Positions 8,812 through 19,500 of a stretch of 64,000 nt of DNA are shown piece by piece. Positions within the stretch are counted from its first letter, which is position 1, and each line of letters starts with the position of its first letter. Location of the stretch: NCBI GenBank assembly GCA_019454225.1, contig CP075370.1:2098001-2162000 (forward strand), written 5' to 3'. The notes beneath the pieces were generated by a model. The model searched no databases and was not told the DNA's origin. It worked only from the letters and a program-made list of their open reading frames with translations. Source of the DNA: Paracoccaceae bacterium. Lineage in GTDB: Bacteria; Pseudomonadota; Alphaproteobacteria; Rhodobacterales; Rhodobacteraceae. Made by a program: the position numbers and the translations under genes.

Positions 8812-9435
8812 ATGCCTTCCATGTCCGATCTCATCATTGATCTGGGCGCCAAGGGCGCCAACAAGCTGCTTCAGGTTCCGCTCAAGAAAGCCGCCATCTA
8901 TTACGAGACGCACATCGACCTCTTGAAGGATGCCCTCAAGACGCTCCTGAAGGGGAACGAGATCAAGGCGCAGGTTGCAAAGCTCGAGGCAAACACGTTC
9001 GAGATCAAGCGCTCCGCCGCAGAGCTTTCCACCGAGATACCGAAAAAGCCCGAGCCTCCGAAGAAGGACGGAAAAAGCTGGGGGAAGTCGAAGAAGCACA
9101 CCTCCTACAAGGCCGCGATGGAAGCCTATGTCGAGGGCATAACGCTCGTCATCGTGACGCTGGAGGACTACATCAAGACAGCCGAGGCGGCGCAGAAGAC
9201 GATCGCGAAAGCCATGCAGGACTTTCAGGATGCCGCACAGGAGGCCCAGCAGCAGAAGGGCACCTGGGCGAAACTGCTGACCGTGTCGCATCTGGATGCC
9301 TTGCAGACCATGATTACGAACGACGCTGCGACCCAGACCGCGATCAGCAAGGTCATCGCCGACAAGCAAGCGGTTCTGAGCGCCTACAAGAAGGCGCTTG
9401 GCCCGGCCATGAAGGAGGCGAACGCCGCGAAGTGA
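8812..9435 (+). CDS. Unrecognised helical, lysine-rich protein
   Basis: A 207-residue protein of unknown function. It has no signal peptide or membrane segment. The sequence is almost wholly predicted helix, rich in Lys, Ala, Glu and Gln, with a Pro/Lys-rich break near residues 75-95 (KKPEPPKKDGKSWGKSKK) separating two long helical halves. The second half (AEAAQKTIAKAMQDFQDAAQ) looks coiled-coil-like. A good ribosome-binding site (AGGAGA) precedes the ATG at 8812. It stands alone between lysR and a CBS-domain gene, and its AAG-rich codon use differs from its neighbours. No family assigned; helical two-lobed proteins of this look can be toxins, cytoskeletal or secreted factors, but nothing here decides. 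Confidence 0.75.
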   Translation: MPSMSDLIIDLGAKGANKLLQVPLKKAAIYYETHIDLLKDALKTLLKGNEIKAQVAKLEANTFEIKRSAAELSTEIPKKPEPPKKDGKSWGKSKKHTSYKAAMEAYVEGITLVIVTLEDYIKTAEAAQKTIAKAMQDFQDAAQEAQQQKGTWAKLLTVSHLDALQTMITNDAATQTAISKVIADKQAVLSAYKKALGPAMKEANAAK

Positions 9436-9542
9436 CCCGCCCGACGCAGGGCGCAGTCCTGCGCGGGGAATGGCCGACTTGACAGGGTGGCGCACGCGAT
9501 AGACCCTTGCCTATCGACAGGTCATTGGGAAGGGAGGCCCGG

Positions 9543-9977
9543 ATGCTGGTCCAGCAGATCCTCAAATCGAAATCCGACGACGGTGTCGTGACGGTCGCCC
9601 CCGGCACGACGCTTGCCAAGGCGGTCGAACTCCTCTCGGCGCGGCGCATCGGCGCGGTGATCGTGTCGGCGGACGGCAAGCGGGTGGCAGGCATCCTGTC
9701 GGAGCGCGACGTCGTGCGCGAGCTTGGGCGACGGGGCGCGGTCTGCCTGTCGGACCAGGTGGATGACGTGATGACCGCCCGCATCATCGGCTGCCGCGTC
9801 ACCGACACGGCAGAGGACGTGATGCAGAAGATGACCGACGGCCGTTTCCGCCACATGCCGGTGATGGAGGGGGACGAGATGGTGGGGCTCATCTCGATCG
9901 GCGACGTGGTGAAGGCGCGGCTGGGCGAACTGGCGATGGAGAAGGACGCGCTGGAGGGGATGATCAAGGGGTTCTAG
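9543..9977 (+). CDS. CBS-domain pair protein
   Basis: A 144-residue protein made of two CBS motifs (roughly residues 12-65 and 75-130), each with the typical ending: GILSERDVVR in the first and GLISIGDVVK in the second. Stand-alone CBS pairs bind adenosyl nucleotides such as AMP, ATP or NADH and act as energy or redox sensors on partner enzymes. The ATG at 9543 follows GGGAGG; an upstream in-frame ATG lacks a ribosome-binding site. The partner protein is not evident here. Confidence 0.9.
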   Translation: MLVQQILKSKSDDGVVTVAPGTTLAKAVELLSARRIGAVIVSADGKRVAGILSERDVVRELGRRGAVCLSDQVDDVMTARIIGCRVTDTAEDVMQKMTDGRFRHMPVMEGDEMVGLISIGDVVKARLGELAMEKDALEGMIKGF

Positions 9978-10068
9978 CGCCTGTCCGCGGGCGCGGCCGA
10001 CTGGCCCCTTGCAAAGCCGCGCGCAATATCGTTGCGTGCCCGTCGCAGGCGCCATCCCTGGAGGACCC

Positions 10069-10560
10069 ATGCGCATCGGACTTTACCCGGGCACCTTCGA
10101 TCCCGTGACACTCGGGCATGTCGATATCATCGGACGCGCGATGGCGCTGTGCGACAGGCTGGTGATCGGGGTTGCGATCAACCGCGACAAGGGGCCGCTG
10201 TTCAGCCTGGAGGAGCGCGTGGCGATGGTCGAGACCGAGATCCGGCCCATCGCGGCGCGGGCCGGCGGCGAGATCGTGGTGCATCCGTTCGAGAACCTGC
10301 TGATCGACTGCGCCCGCGACGTGGGCGCGACCTTCATCATCCGCGGCCTGCGTGCGGTCGCGGATTTCGAGTACGAGTTCCAGATGGTCGGGATGAACCG
10401 GGCGCTGAACCACGATATCGAGACGGTGTTCCTGATGGCCGACGCGCAGCGGCAGGCGATCGCGTCGAAGCTTGTCAAGGAAATCGCCCGGCTGGGCGGT
10501 GACGTGTCGAAGTTCGTGCCGGCGCCGGTGGCGGCCGCGCTGAAGGCGCGGTTCGGCTAG
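10069..10560 (+). CDS. coaD: Phosphopantetheine adenylyltransferase
   Basis: A 163-residue enzyme of coenzyme A synthesis, adenylating 4'-phosphopantetheine to dephospho-CoA. It shows the nucleotidyltransferase motif LYPGTFDPVTLGH at the N-terminus and the family block FIIRGLRAVADFEYEFQM with NRAL. Length and motifs are typical of bacterial CoaD. The ATG at 10069 has GGAGG 7 nt upstream; a longer frame from 10009 lacks this. It is followed at once by an intrinsic terminator. Confidence 0.96.
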   Translation: MRIGLYPGTFDPVTLGHVDIIGRAMALCDRLVIGVAINRDKGPLFSLEERVAMVETEIRPIAARAGGEIVVHPFENLLIDCARDVGATFIIRGLRAVADFEYEFQMVGMNRALNHDIETVFLMADAQRQAIASKLVKEIARLGGDVSKFVPAPVAAALKARFG

Positions 10561-10568
10561 GCGCGGAG

Positions 10569-10591
10569 GCGTCCCATCGTGGGACGCTTTT
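10569..10591 (+). terminator. Intrinsic terminator of coaD
   Basis: Perfect 8-bp stem GCGTCCCA / TGGGACGC with a TCG loop followed by TTTT, starting 8 nt after the coaD stop. This is the clearest Rho-independent terminator in the window. Confidence 0.85.
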
Positions 10592-10673
10592 CGCGCCCAG
10601 CAAGATCAATGGCTTGGCAGCGCGGATTAACCCTTTGTCAAGGTTTGGCCGCGACGGCGGCGGGAGGGCCGCG

Positions 10674-10838
10674 TCAGTCGCCGTAGACGGCGCGGCGCGC
10701 GATCCGGTCGGCGTCGCCCGGGAAGATGTCCAGATCCAGCGCCACATCCAGCGGCAGGCGGGCGATTTCGTCCCGGGTGCGCAGGTAGCGGGCGTGGTCG
10801 TGCAGGCGGGTTTTCAGGTCTTCGATGATCCGTGTCAT
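10674..10838 (-). CDS. Small conserved basic protein (54 aa)
   Basis: A 54-residue ORF starting MTRIIEDLKTRLHDHARYLR and continuing TRDEIARLPLDVALDLDIFP, ending VYGD. The ATG at 10838 has an AAGGAG ribosome-binding site 7 nt upstream. The amphipathic, Arg-rich N-terminal half and the fixed 'TRDEIARLPLDVALDLDI' core look like a conserved short protein of the Rhodobacterales, resembling DUF1127-type small proteins. Function unknown. It lies between the coaD terminator and the antiporter start. Confidence 0.75.
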   Translation of the reverse strand: MTRIIEDLKTRLHDHARYLRTRDEIARLPLDVALDLDIFPGDADRIARRAVYGD

Positions 10839-10965
10839 GCGGGGTCTCCTTCTTCGTTCTGCCGCGCCTCCCTCCCTTGAGGGCGCGGTATGCGTGAAAG
10901 ATGGAGCCTAGGGCCGCGATATGCCAGAGCCTTGGCCGGCGTGGCGCCATGTGCCGGGTGCATGG

Positions 10966-13527
10966 CTATTCCGCCGGGTGCAGGGCGCGTTGCAGCCAGG
11001 CCAGCGGCGAACGGCCCGGGCCGGTGCGCGGCGCAAAGATCGCGGGGTCCAGCGTGACACCGCGCTTGCCCGCACGTTCCTCGACCAGCCGCCGAAGGCC
11101 CGGATTCTCGCGCACGAGGTCGAGGAACCGCGCCTCGTCCAGCACCAGAAGCGTGCAATGGGTGATCGCCGTCACCCGCGCCCGCCGCGCCCGCCGCAGC
11201 AGCAGCGCCAGTTCCCCGAACATCTCGCCCCGGCCAAGCCGGGTGACCTGCCCGGCCTGCAGCATCTCGATGGCGCCGGAGGCCAGGAAATACACCGAGC
11301 GCGCGACTTCCTCGTGCCGCAGGATCACGTCGCCGGGCGCCACATAGACGGTGCGCAGGCGGCTGGCCAGCCGTTCCTGCGCGGTCGGCTCCATCTCGGC
11401 GAACAGCGGAAAGCGGCGCACCAGATCGCCCTTCTGCAGATCGAGATCAAGGCGCGGCCGCGCCGCCAGCGTGGCGCGGCCCGTTGCCACCTCGGCCATC
11501 AGCGCCTTGTGCAGTTCCGGCCCGATCAGCCCGTCCTCGGTCAGCGCCTGGTATTCGCGGGCCTCCTGCGCCAGCGTCGTGCGGCGGATCAGTCGGCGTT
11601 CCAGCCGGTCGGCATAGCCGGGAAACTGCAGGCGCAGCCCTTCGAGCGCCTTGTCCACATCGTCGCCGCGCCGGTCGAGCAGGTCATGCAGCAGATCGGC
11701 CACCCGCCGCCCGTGAATCCGCAGGATGCGCCGGTCGATGAAGCCGTGCAGGGCCCGCAACACCTGGCTGAGCGCCACGAGCTGCTCGAACCGGTCCTCG
11801 GTCAGCCGTTCCAGCGGGGCCGAGACCCGCAGCCGGTGATGCAGCGCCTCGGCCAGCCGGTGCGTGCGGCCGGTGCGGATGGCGGATTTCGACGTGACGC
11901 GATATCCCGACCGCCCGTCGACCCGCGTCGCCTCGATCAGGCGGTCTGCATCGGCCAGCAGCCGTTCTGCCAGCCGGGCGGGCATCAGATCGTCGCGGAA
12001 GGCGGCAAGGATGATGTCGCGTTCCTGCCCCGCCAGCGCGACCAGTCCCAGGGTCACGCGGTCCTTGTCGAGGATGTCGCGCGCCTCGTCCGCGCGGTCC
12101 ACGGCGCCGCCCAGCCGTTCGCCGAAGCGCTTGGCCTCATCCCGCACGATGGCGGGCTGGAGATCGAGCTGCCGTGTCGTTTCGGCCACCGTCTCGCGCA
12201 CCGACTGGAGGGCGACCGCGACCACCTGGTCGGCCAGCGCCCGGTCGAGCGGCGACAGCCGGTCCAGCCCCAGCCAGTGGATCAGCGGGCGCAGGGTGGT
12301 GCCCTGCACCAGCAGGGTGATCAGCGTGAAGCCCACGGCGATCACGCCGACCTGCCGCTTCACCTCGGCCGGGACACCGAAGCTTTCGGTGACAGCCAGC
12401 GCCAGCGCCAGCGTCACCGCGCCGCGCAGCCCGCCCCAGAGGATCGCCACGCGGTAGGGCGGATCGACCCGGGGCGAGAGCCGCGCCACCGTCAGGAGCG
12501 GCAGAAGGCCGTAGAGCACCAGCGCCCTTGCCATCAGCGCCGCCAGCGCGGTGACCAGGATCAGCCCCAGATCCTTCAGCGTCATCGAGGGCACCAGTTT
12601 GGGCACCAGCAGCGCGGCCAGAACGAAGATCAGCCCGCCCGCCCAATAGGCCATCAGCCCCCAGGCATCGCGCAACTGCGCCAGCGCGGGGGGCGACAGC
12701 CGGCCCGGGGCCAGGAAGTTCACCGTCATCCCGGCCGCCACCACCGCCACCACGCCCGAGGCCCCGACGATCCGATCGGCCAGGATGTAGGACGCGAAGG
12801 GCAGGGCGAGCGAGATCGTCACCTGCCCCAGCGGATAGGGCGCGATGCGCCCCATCGCCGCCACGGCAATGCGCCCCATGAACCAGCCCACCGCCGCCCC
12901 GGCGACGATGATGAACGGAAAGCGCGACAGCGCCAGCAGGATCTCGGGTTCCTCGACGCGGCGGATCACGTCGGTCAGGAACACGCCGAACAGCGCGATG
13001 GCGGCGGCGTCGTTCAGCAGGCTTTCGCCCTCGACGATGCGGGCAAGCCGCTGCGGCGCGGGGGTCGCGCGGAAGATCGAGACGACGGCCGAGGGATCGG
13101 TGGTGGACACGATCGCCGCGATCAGCAGGCAGCCGATCAGCGGCAGCCCCGAGATCGGCCAGAGCGCCAGCGCGATCACCGCCGTCGCCACCAGCACCGC
13201 CACCACGGCGAGCGTCAGGATCGGCACCCAGTCGTCCAGCATGCGCCGCAGGTTCAGCGTCAGCGAGACCTGGAAGATCAGGATCGGCAGGAACACATAC
13301 AGGAACACGTCCGACGAGATCGGCAGCCGCAGGATCGCCAGCGCCACCGGGTTCAGCGCGTCGGTCAGCGGTGTCGCCCAGAACCAGGACGCGCCCGCGC
13401 CGATGGCGATGCCCAGCACGGCCAGCACCACGGAAGCTGGGAGCCGCAGTCGGTCGGCCACCGGCTCGGTCAGCGCGATGACGAAAATGAGGCCGGAAAG
13501 AACGCCGAGGAGAACCGCAATGTCCAT
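10966..13527 (-). CDS. Na+/H+ antiporter (NhaP/CPA1 type) with C-terminal cyclic-nucleotide-binding domain
   Basis: An 853-residue protein. Residues ~1-420 form a CPA1 antiporter with about 12 hydrophobic helices and the family signatures STTDPSAVVSIF, EGESLLNDAAAIALF and WGGLRGAVTLALAL, including the acidic residues of the ion path. A cytosolic helical linker follows, and residues ~705-820 are a cyclic-nucleotide-binding domain (PLFAEMEPTAQ, YFLASGAIEML, then the cassette GEMFGELALLLRR with an Arg downstream). The architecture suggests cation/proton exchange gated by a nucleotide or similar ligand. A long open frame on the opposite strand is a codon-bias shadow. Confidence 0.9.
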   Translation of the reverse strand: MDIAVLLGVLSGLIFVIALTEPVADRLRLPASVVLAVLGIAIGAGASWFWATPLTDALNPVALAILRLPISSDVFLYVFLPILIFQVSLTLNLRRMLDDWVPILTLAVVAVLVATAVIALALWPISGLPLIGCLLIAAIVSTTDPSAVVSIFRATPAPQRLARIVEGESLLNDAAAIALFGVFLTDVIRRVEEPEILLALSRFPFIIVAGAAVGWFMGRIAVAAMGRIAPYPLGQVTISLALPFASYILADRIVGASGVVAVVAAGMTVNFLAPGRLSPPALAQLRDAWGLMAYWAGGLIFVLAALLVPKLVPSMTLKDLGLILVTALAALMARALVLYGLLPLLTVARLSPRVDPPYRVAILWGGLRGAVTLALALAVTESFGVPAEVKRQVGVIAVGFTLITLLVQGTTLRPLIHWLGLDRLSPLDRALADQVVAVALQSVRETVAETTRQLDLQPAIVRDEAKRFGERLGGAVDRADEARDILDKDRVTLGLVALAGQERDIILAAFRDDLMPARLAERLLADADRLIEATRVDGRSGYRVTSKSAIRTGRTHRLAEALHHRLRVSAPLERLTEDRFEQLVALSQVLRALHGFIDRRILRIHGRRVADLLHDLLDRRGDDVDKALEGLRLQFPGYADRLERRLIRRTTLAQEAREYQALTEDGLIGPELHKALMAEVATGRATLAARPRLDLDLQKGDLVRRFPLFAEMEPTAQERLASRLRTVYVAPGDVILRHEEVARSVYFLASGAIEMLQAGQVTRLGRGEMFGELALLLRRARRARVTAITHCTLLVLDEARFLDLVRENPGLRRLVEERAGKRGVTLDPAIFAPRTGPGRSPLAWLQRALHPAE

Positions 13528-13564
13528 GCCTCTAGATGCGGCACGGGCGGGGGCTAGGAAAGAT

Positions 13565-13595
13565 GCGGGCCGGTAAATTTTCGTGACCGGCCCGC
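13565..13595 (-). terminator. Terminator-like hairpin after gap
   Basis: Perfect 10-bp stem GCGGGCCGGT / ACCGGCCCGC around an 11-nt loop, 22 nt beyond the gap stop. Read leftward it is followed by ATCTTTCC, a weak T-tract, so it is a likely but imperfect terminator. It also separates gap from the start of the antiporter gene. Confidence 0.5.
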
Positions 13596-13617
13596 AACAT
13601 GTGCCATGGGGCGTGCG

Positions 13618-14619
<1,002 letters not shown>

Positions 14620-14695
14620 GTCCCAGTCCTCCTTGACCTCGGGGTCCGCCGGACCCCTGTTTGCGCTAACACCGGCAGAGCCCGCCGATCAATCC

Positions 14696-14839
14696 CTATC
14701 GCCAGAACGCCGCATATTCGATCAGCGACACCAGCTTGCGGCCCAGAAACAGCGTGGCCGTGCCGCCGTTGGCCACCTGATCGGCGACGGCGGCCGCCAC
14801 GATCACGAGGCCAAGCACAAGGGCGGCGCGGTTCGACAT
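14696..14839 (-). CDS. Small membrane protein (47 aa)
   Basis: A 47-residue ORF beginning MSNRAALVLGLVIVAAAVAD, a single hydrophobic helix, and ending LFLGRKLVSLIEYAAFWR. I recall short proteins with this helix plus a 'FLxRKLxxLxEYxAFWR' tail as common in Rhodobacterales genomes near gap. The ribosome-binding site is weak, and an in-frame extension upstream (to 14998) is possible. Function unknown; probably a single-pass membrane peptide. Confidence 0.6.
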   Translation of the reverse strand: MSNRAALVLGLVIVAAAVADQVANGGTATLFLGRKLVSLIEYAAFWR

Positions 14840-15093
14840 GGGCTGACCCGTCTGCAAGGCGTTTCGCCCGTGTTCATAGCCAATTGCCATGCCCTGCGCC
14901 ATCCGTTCTGCCGCCGCGCGCATCTGTTGGCGGCTGTCCGGCCTTTTGGCGGGGCGGGGCGGGCGGGCGCAAGGGGCAGGGTGCCGCACCGCCCCCAATT
15001 GCCGCGCTGCGGGAGCTGGCGCGGCGCGGGCGGCGGCGCTAGCGTCGCGCGAGGCGGCTCCGGCGGTCGGACCGGCCTCTGCGGGGTGCGGGG

Positions 15094-16047
15094 ATGAGCG
15101 GGCTTCTGGCGCTGCTGGATGATGTGGCGGCCATCGCCAAGGTGGCGGCCGCCTCGGTCGACGACATTGCCGGGGCGGCGGCCAAGGCGGGGGCCAAGGC
15201 GGCGGGCGTGGTGATCGACGATGCGGCCGTGACGCCGAAATACGTCACCGGGTTCTCGGCCGACCGCGAACTGCCGATCATCGGCCGCATCGCGCTCGGC
15301 TCGCTGAAGAACAAGCTGGTCTTCCTGCTGCCCGGGCTTCTGGCGCTGGACGCGGTCCTGCCGCAGGCGATCACCCCGCTGCTGATGCTGGGGGGCGCCT
15401 ACCTGTGTTTCGAGGGGGCGGAAAAGGTGTTCCACGTCCTGTTTCCGCATGGCGACGCACATGTCGAGGCCGACCATGCCACCGGCGACCCGGCGCATCT
15501 GGAAGAGGCCAAGGTCGCGGGCGCGATCAAGACCGATTTCATCCTGTCGGCCGAGATCATGACCATCGCGCTGGCCGAGATCCCCGCCACCTCGATCTGG
15601 CAGGAGGCGGTGACGCTGGCCGTCGTGGGCGTGCTGATCACGGTCTTCGTCTATGGCGCCGTGGCGCTGATCGTGAAGATGGACGACATCGGCCTGCACA
15701 TGGCCGCCACCGGGCGGACGCGGCCCTGGCGTGCCATGGGGCGGGGGCTGGTGCAGGGCATGCCGGTGCTGCTGCGGGTGCTGTCCACGGTCGGCACGGC
15801 GGCGATGCTGTGGGTCGGCGGGTCGATCGTGATCCACGGGCTCGAGGTGCTGGGGGCGGGCTGGCTGGGCCATCACATCCATGACTGGGCGGCGGCGGTG
15901 GCGCATCTGGTGCCGCCGGCCGAGGGGTTCGTGGAATGGCTGGCCAAGGCCACGATGGACGGGGTGTTCGGGCTGGGCCTGGGGGTGCTGCTGATCCCGC
16001 TGGCCACCCGGGTGATCGCACCGTTCTGGCGGCGCATGGCGGGGTAG
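15094..16047 (+). CDS. DUF808 family membrane protein (YedI-like)
   Basis: A 317-residue inner-membrane protein opening MSGLLALLDDVAAIAKVAAAS with DDIAGAAAKAGAKAAGVVIDD, the very typical DUF808 N-terminus. Further blocks TPKYVTGFSADRELPII, LGGAYLCFEGAEKVFH and AGAIKTDFILSAEIMTIAL also match the family. About six hydrophobic segments follow. Function is unknown; acidic and membrane features have led to transport-type suggestions. The gene stands alone. Confidence 0.92.
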   Translation: MSGLLALLDDVAAIAKVAAASVDDIAGAAAKAGAKAAGVVIDDAAVTPKYVTGFSADRELPIIGRIALGSLKNKLVFLLPGLLALDAVLPQAITPLLMLGGAYLCFEGAEKVFHVLFPHGDAHVEADHATGDPAHLEEAKVAGAIKTDFILSAEIMTIALAEIPATSIWQEAVTLAVVGVLITVFVYGAVALIVKMDDIGLHMAATGRTRPWRAMGRGLVQGMPVLLRVLSTVGTAAMLWVGGSIVIHGLEVLGAGWLGHHIHDWAAAVAHLVPPAEGFVEWLAKATMDGVFGLGLGVLLIPLATRVIAPFWRRMAG

Positions 16048-16084
16048 GCAGGCGCCCGGGTGCACAGGTTCCGTGAGGGACCCA

Positions 16085-16470
16085 TCCTGACAGTCCAGCG
16101 TGATCGCAGGACGGCATGCGCAGGCCAGGGTGTGCAACGCGGCGCCGGTCAGGTGGCGGCCATCCAGGCGGTCCTCGACCAGATGCGGCGCGAGGCCGTC
16201 GTGGCCGGTGCCCGGCTAATCGAAGCGGAGGAGGCCATCGAGGCGGCCTTTCGGGCAGGCGATCTGGATGACGACCGCCTGCGCGTGCCGATCGCGGGGG
16301 CTGAGGCCGCGCGGGGGGAGCCCCGATTCATCCATCGCCTGCGTCCGATGGTGGGCGCTGACGCAGGGCTCCGTCGCCGCCACGCGGGGCGGCTGGTCCG
16401 CCATGACCCGTGCGACATGCGGCCGGATCGGTGCCGATTCCGGCGACCTCTCACGTCTCAGCTTCAACCT
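16085..16470 (+). pseudogene. Decayed periplasmic heavy-metal-sensor-like (Spy/CpxP-type) gene
   Basis: The stretch GQVAAIQAVLDQMRREAVVA with GARLIEAEEAIEAAFRAGDLD resembles the helical core of periplasmic metal-sensor / Spy-CpxP-like proteins (where I expect 'aGxxLIxaEeaLdaaF' and, further on, 'HLxxHLxxxxLTPxQ'). After PRFIH the homology-like pattern continues only if the frame shifts (LTQGSVAA), then shifts again to something like DPCD. No plausible start or signal peptide is present. I read this as a remnant with at least one frameshift, filling the otherwise gene-free stretch 16048-16561. This is pattern memory, not an alignment. Confidence 0.35.
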
Positions 16471-16525
16471 GCAACACATTGATCTGGTGTGCGGAAGGGA
16501 TACGGCCACAGGTTCGTTCGCGGAT

Positions 16526-16545
16526 CGGCCCGTCGATACGGGCCG
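16526..16545 (-). terminator. Hairpin downstream of the RTX gene
   Basis: Perfect 8-bp inverted repeat CGGCCCGT / ACGGGCCG with a CGAT loop, 16 nt after the RTX stop codon on the minus strand. No T-run follows, so termination would be Rho-assisted or the structure protects the 3' end. Confidence 0.4.
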
Positions 16546-16561
16546 GGCGGGGGTGATCCCG

Positions 16562-19500
16562 TCAGAGGATGAAGTCGTCAGGCTGGAGCATCGACAGCGC
16601 CAACCCGTCCAGCAGCACCGATCCCTGCCCACCCACGAGCGAGAGGTCGATCAGCACCCCGTCTTCCGTGTCGGACAGGGCGCCGCTTGCGGATAGCGCC
16701 GCGTCGTCGCCGATGCCGAGGCCGGACAGATCGATCCTGTCCACACGCGTGGTGAAGTCGGTGATCCGGTCCGCCCCGCCATGATCGCCGTGGAAGACGA
16801 AGACGTCCCGCCCACCGCCGCCCGTCAGCACGTCGTCACCATCGCCGCCGTTCAGCGTGTCGTTCCCGGCCCCGCCGATCAGTGTGTCCTGACCCTCACC
16901 TCCGTCGAGGAGGTCGTTGTCATGCTCGCCACGCAGCAGGTCATCGCCGTCGCCGCCATAAAGCGAGTCATTGCCTCCGCCGCCCCTCAGGCTGTCGTTG
17001 CCGGTGCCGCCGTCAAGCACGTCATCACCGGCGTCGCCGCGCAGGAAATCCTCGCCGTCCCCTCCCTCCAGCGTGTCATCGCCATCGCCACCCAGAAGCA
17101 GGTCGTCACCGGTGCCGCCCTGGATCAGGTCGTTGCCCGCCTCACCAAAGAGCGTGTCGTGGTCCGCCCCGCCGTCAAGGCGGTCATCCCCGTCACCGCC
17201 CCGGATCGTGTCGTTGCCGTCGCCCCCGGACAGGTCGTCGTTGCCGACGTCACCAAAGAGCAGGTCGTCGTCAGCCTCGCCCTGCAGCGTATCGGCCCCC
17301 TCGCCGCCGCGCAGGGTATCGCTGCCGTCCCCGCCCTGCAGCAGATCGTCGTCGGCGTCGCCGAACAGCAGATCGTTGTCCGAACCGCCGACAAGCGTGT
17401 CATTGCCCGCGCCGCCCCGCAGCGTGTCTGTCCCCGATCCGCCCTGAAGGACATCGTCGCCCGCGTCGCCCCCCAGCCGGTCATTGCCGCTGCCGCCGAA
17501 GATCGTGTCGCCGCCATCCCCGCCGCGGAGCGTGTCATGCCCCTGTTCGCCCCGCAGCACATCGTTGCCCGCAGAGCCAAGCACCAGGTCATCCCCGACC
17601 ATGCCGCGCAGGAAGTCGTCGCCAGCCCCGCCCCGCAGCGTGTCGTTGCCGTCGTTGCCGATCAGCGTGTCGTTGCCGAGGCCGCCGATGATTTCGTCAT
17701 GGCCGCTGCCGCCAAGGATGGAGTCATCGCCCCGCAGGGCCTGAACGCGGTCGCCAAGTTCCGAGAGGACAATGAAATCGGCGGCGGCGGACCCTTGCGG
17801 CATCACCCGGTCAAAGCCGAAGTTCTGGGGCAGCAGGTCGGTCAGATCCAACCCGACGAGAGTCAGGCTTGCGCCCTCGCCCAGTGCGATGACAACGTCA
17901 TCTCCGCTCTGGCTGGCCGCCGCCAGCAGGTCCGCGAAGCTGGCAAACGGGGCCGCCGTCAGCAGGACAACGGTGCCGCCGGTGCCTTTCTGGAACCCCT
18001 CGATCCGGTCATGGCCGCCGCCCGGGCCGATCTCGACGGTATCCTTGCCGCCGCCGGTGACGACGGTTTCATCCCCGGGGCCAAGCAGGAAATGTTCGGG
18101 CAGGAAGCTGCCCTGCAAGAGCGGCCCGCCCGTGATGACCGCAATCCCCGCCGCCGCATAGACCTCGGCCCGGGTCATCGGACCGTCGGCAAAGAGATAC
18201 AGTTCGATCCCGCGCAGGGGGGCGTCGAAGGTGCCCCTGATGGTCAGGGTTTCGCCGCTATCGAGGATGGTGATGACAAGGTCGGAGGTGCCGTCGGGGC
18301 GCGAGAAGGCGACGTCGGCCCTGGTCAGGCCCGGCAGCCGCAGCGTATCGCCCGGCCCGTCATGCGGCGCCTCATAGGGATCGCCGCCCTCCTCCCCTTC
18401 GGCAGGGCCATATTCGGTGGTGGTCTCCTCGATCACGTCATGGCCGTCGCCGCGCGTCCAGACATAGGTGTCGGCGCCTTCGCGGCCGTCCATCACATGC
18501 TCGCCCGGGCCGGAACGCAGGATTTCGGACCAGTAGTGGCCGGTGATCCGCCCGCCCTCGGGCAGGCCCGTGATCGTGGACAGGGCCGGCAGTTGCGGGG
18601 CGAAGAGGATGGTGCCGTCCTGAAAGCGGATCGCCTCGATGTTGCCCCCGCCGAACTGGTTCGGCAGGCGGATTTCCTCGCCGGTGGCCAGCACACGGAT
18701 GATCAGATCCAGGGGCGCGTCGCCGGGTCGGATCAACGCCACCGCTGCCGGGCCGGGCACATCGACGAGGTCCAGCAGGTCAAGGTCATCCCATACCCCG
18801 CTGTCCTCGATCACGTCGTTGCCGTCACCGATGCGCCAGATGTAGCGGTCCGATCCGTCCGCCCCATCCAGATGGTCGGGCCCGCCCTTGCCCTCCAGCG
18901 TTTCCCAGTCCGGACCGCCAAGGATCGTGTCCTCACCGGCCGTGCCTGGCGTCAGCGAGGCGTTGGCGATGCCGTTGCGGTTCAGTGTCACGTCATCGAA
19001 GACAAGCGACCGGACGCCCAGAAGAAACGCCCCGTCTGCCGGGGCGTGCTGGCCTGTGACACGCAGCACCTCGGCGCTGGCGATGATCGTGACCAGAAGG
19101 TCATCGCCGTCGCGCGACAGCATCACATCGGACCGGTTCAACCCTTCAAGGCGGACCATGTCGCGCCCGGTATCGCGGGAGCGGTCGATCACCGTGTCGT
19201 TGCCCGATCCGGCCCCGAAGTAATAGATTTCATCCGTGTTGTTCAGCCCGGTGATCGTGTCATCACCCGCCCCGCCATCGACGGGGCCGGTCGCGGTGAT
19301 CGCGTCGTTGCCCGGGCCGCCGTAGATCCTGGCCATGGCGATCAGATCGGCCTCGGTCCAGATCGTGCCGTCGTCGAAACGCACCTCCTGGATCGTCCGC
19401 AGGGTCGCCGAGCCCGATCCGGTCAGCAGTTGCCAGGGCAAGAGGACGCTGTCGCCGTTGCCATAGTGCAGCCGGGCGTCAAGACTGTCATGCGAGACCC

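Noticed and set aside
9479-9505. TTGACA upstream of the CBS gene as a sigma-70 promoter
   Set aside because: The -35 hexamer is perfect, but only a poor TAGACC lies at a short 15-bp spacing; not strong enough to report as a promoter.
10921-13557. 878-codon open frame opposite the antiporter gene
   Set aside because: Composition is Arg/Gln/His/Pro-rich, typical of antisense frames in high-GC DNA, while the minus-strand frame shows full antiporter and CNB motifs.
16806-17735. Regular DNA repeats resembling a CRISPR array
   Set aside because: The period is 27 bp of coding nonapeptides with continuous degeneracy and no unique spacers; it is the RTX array.
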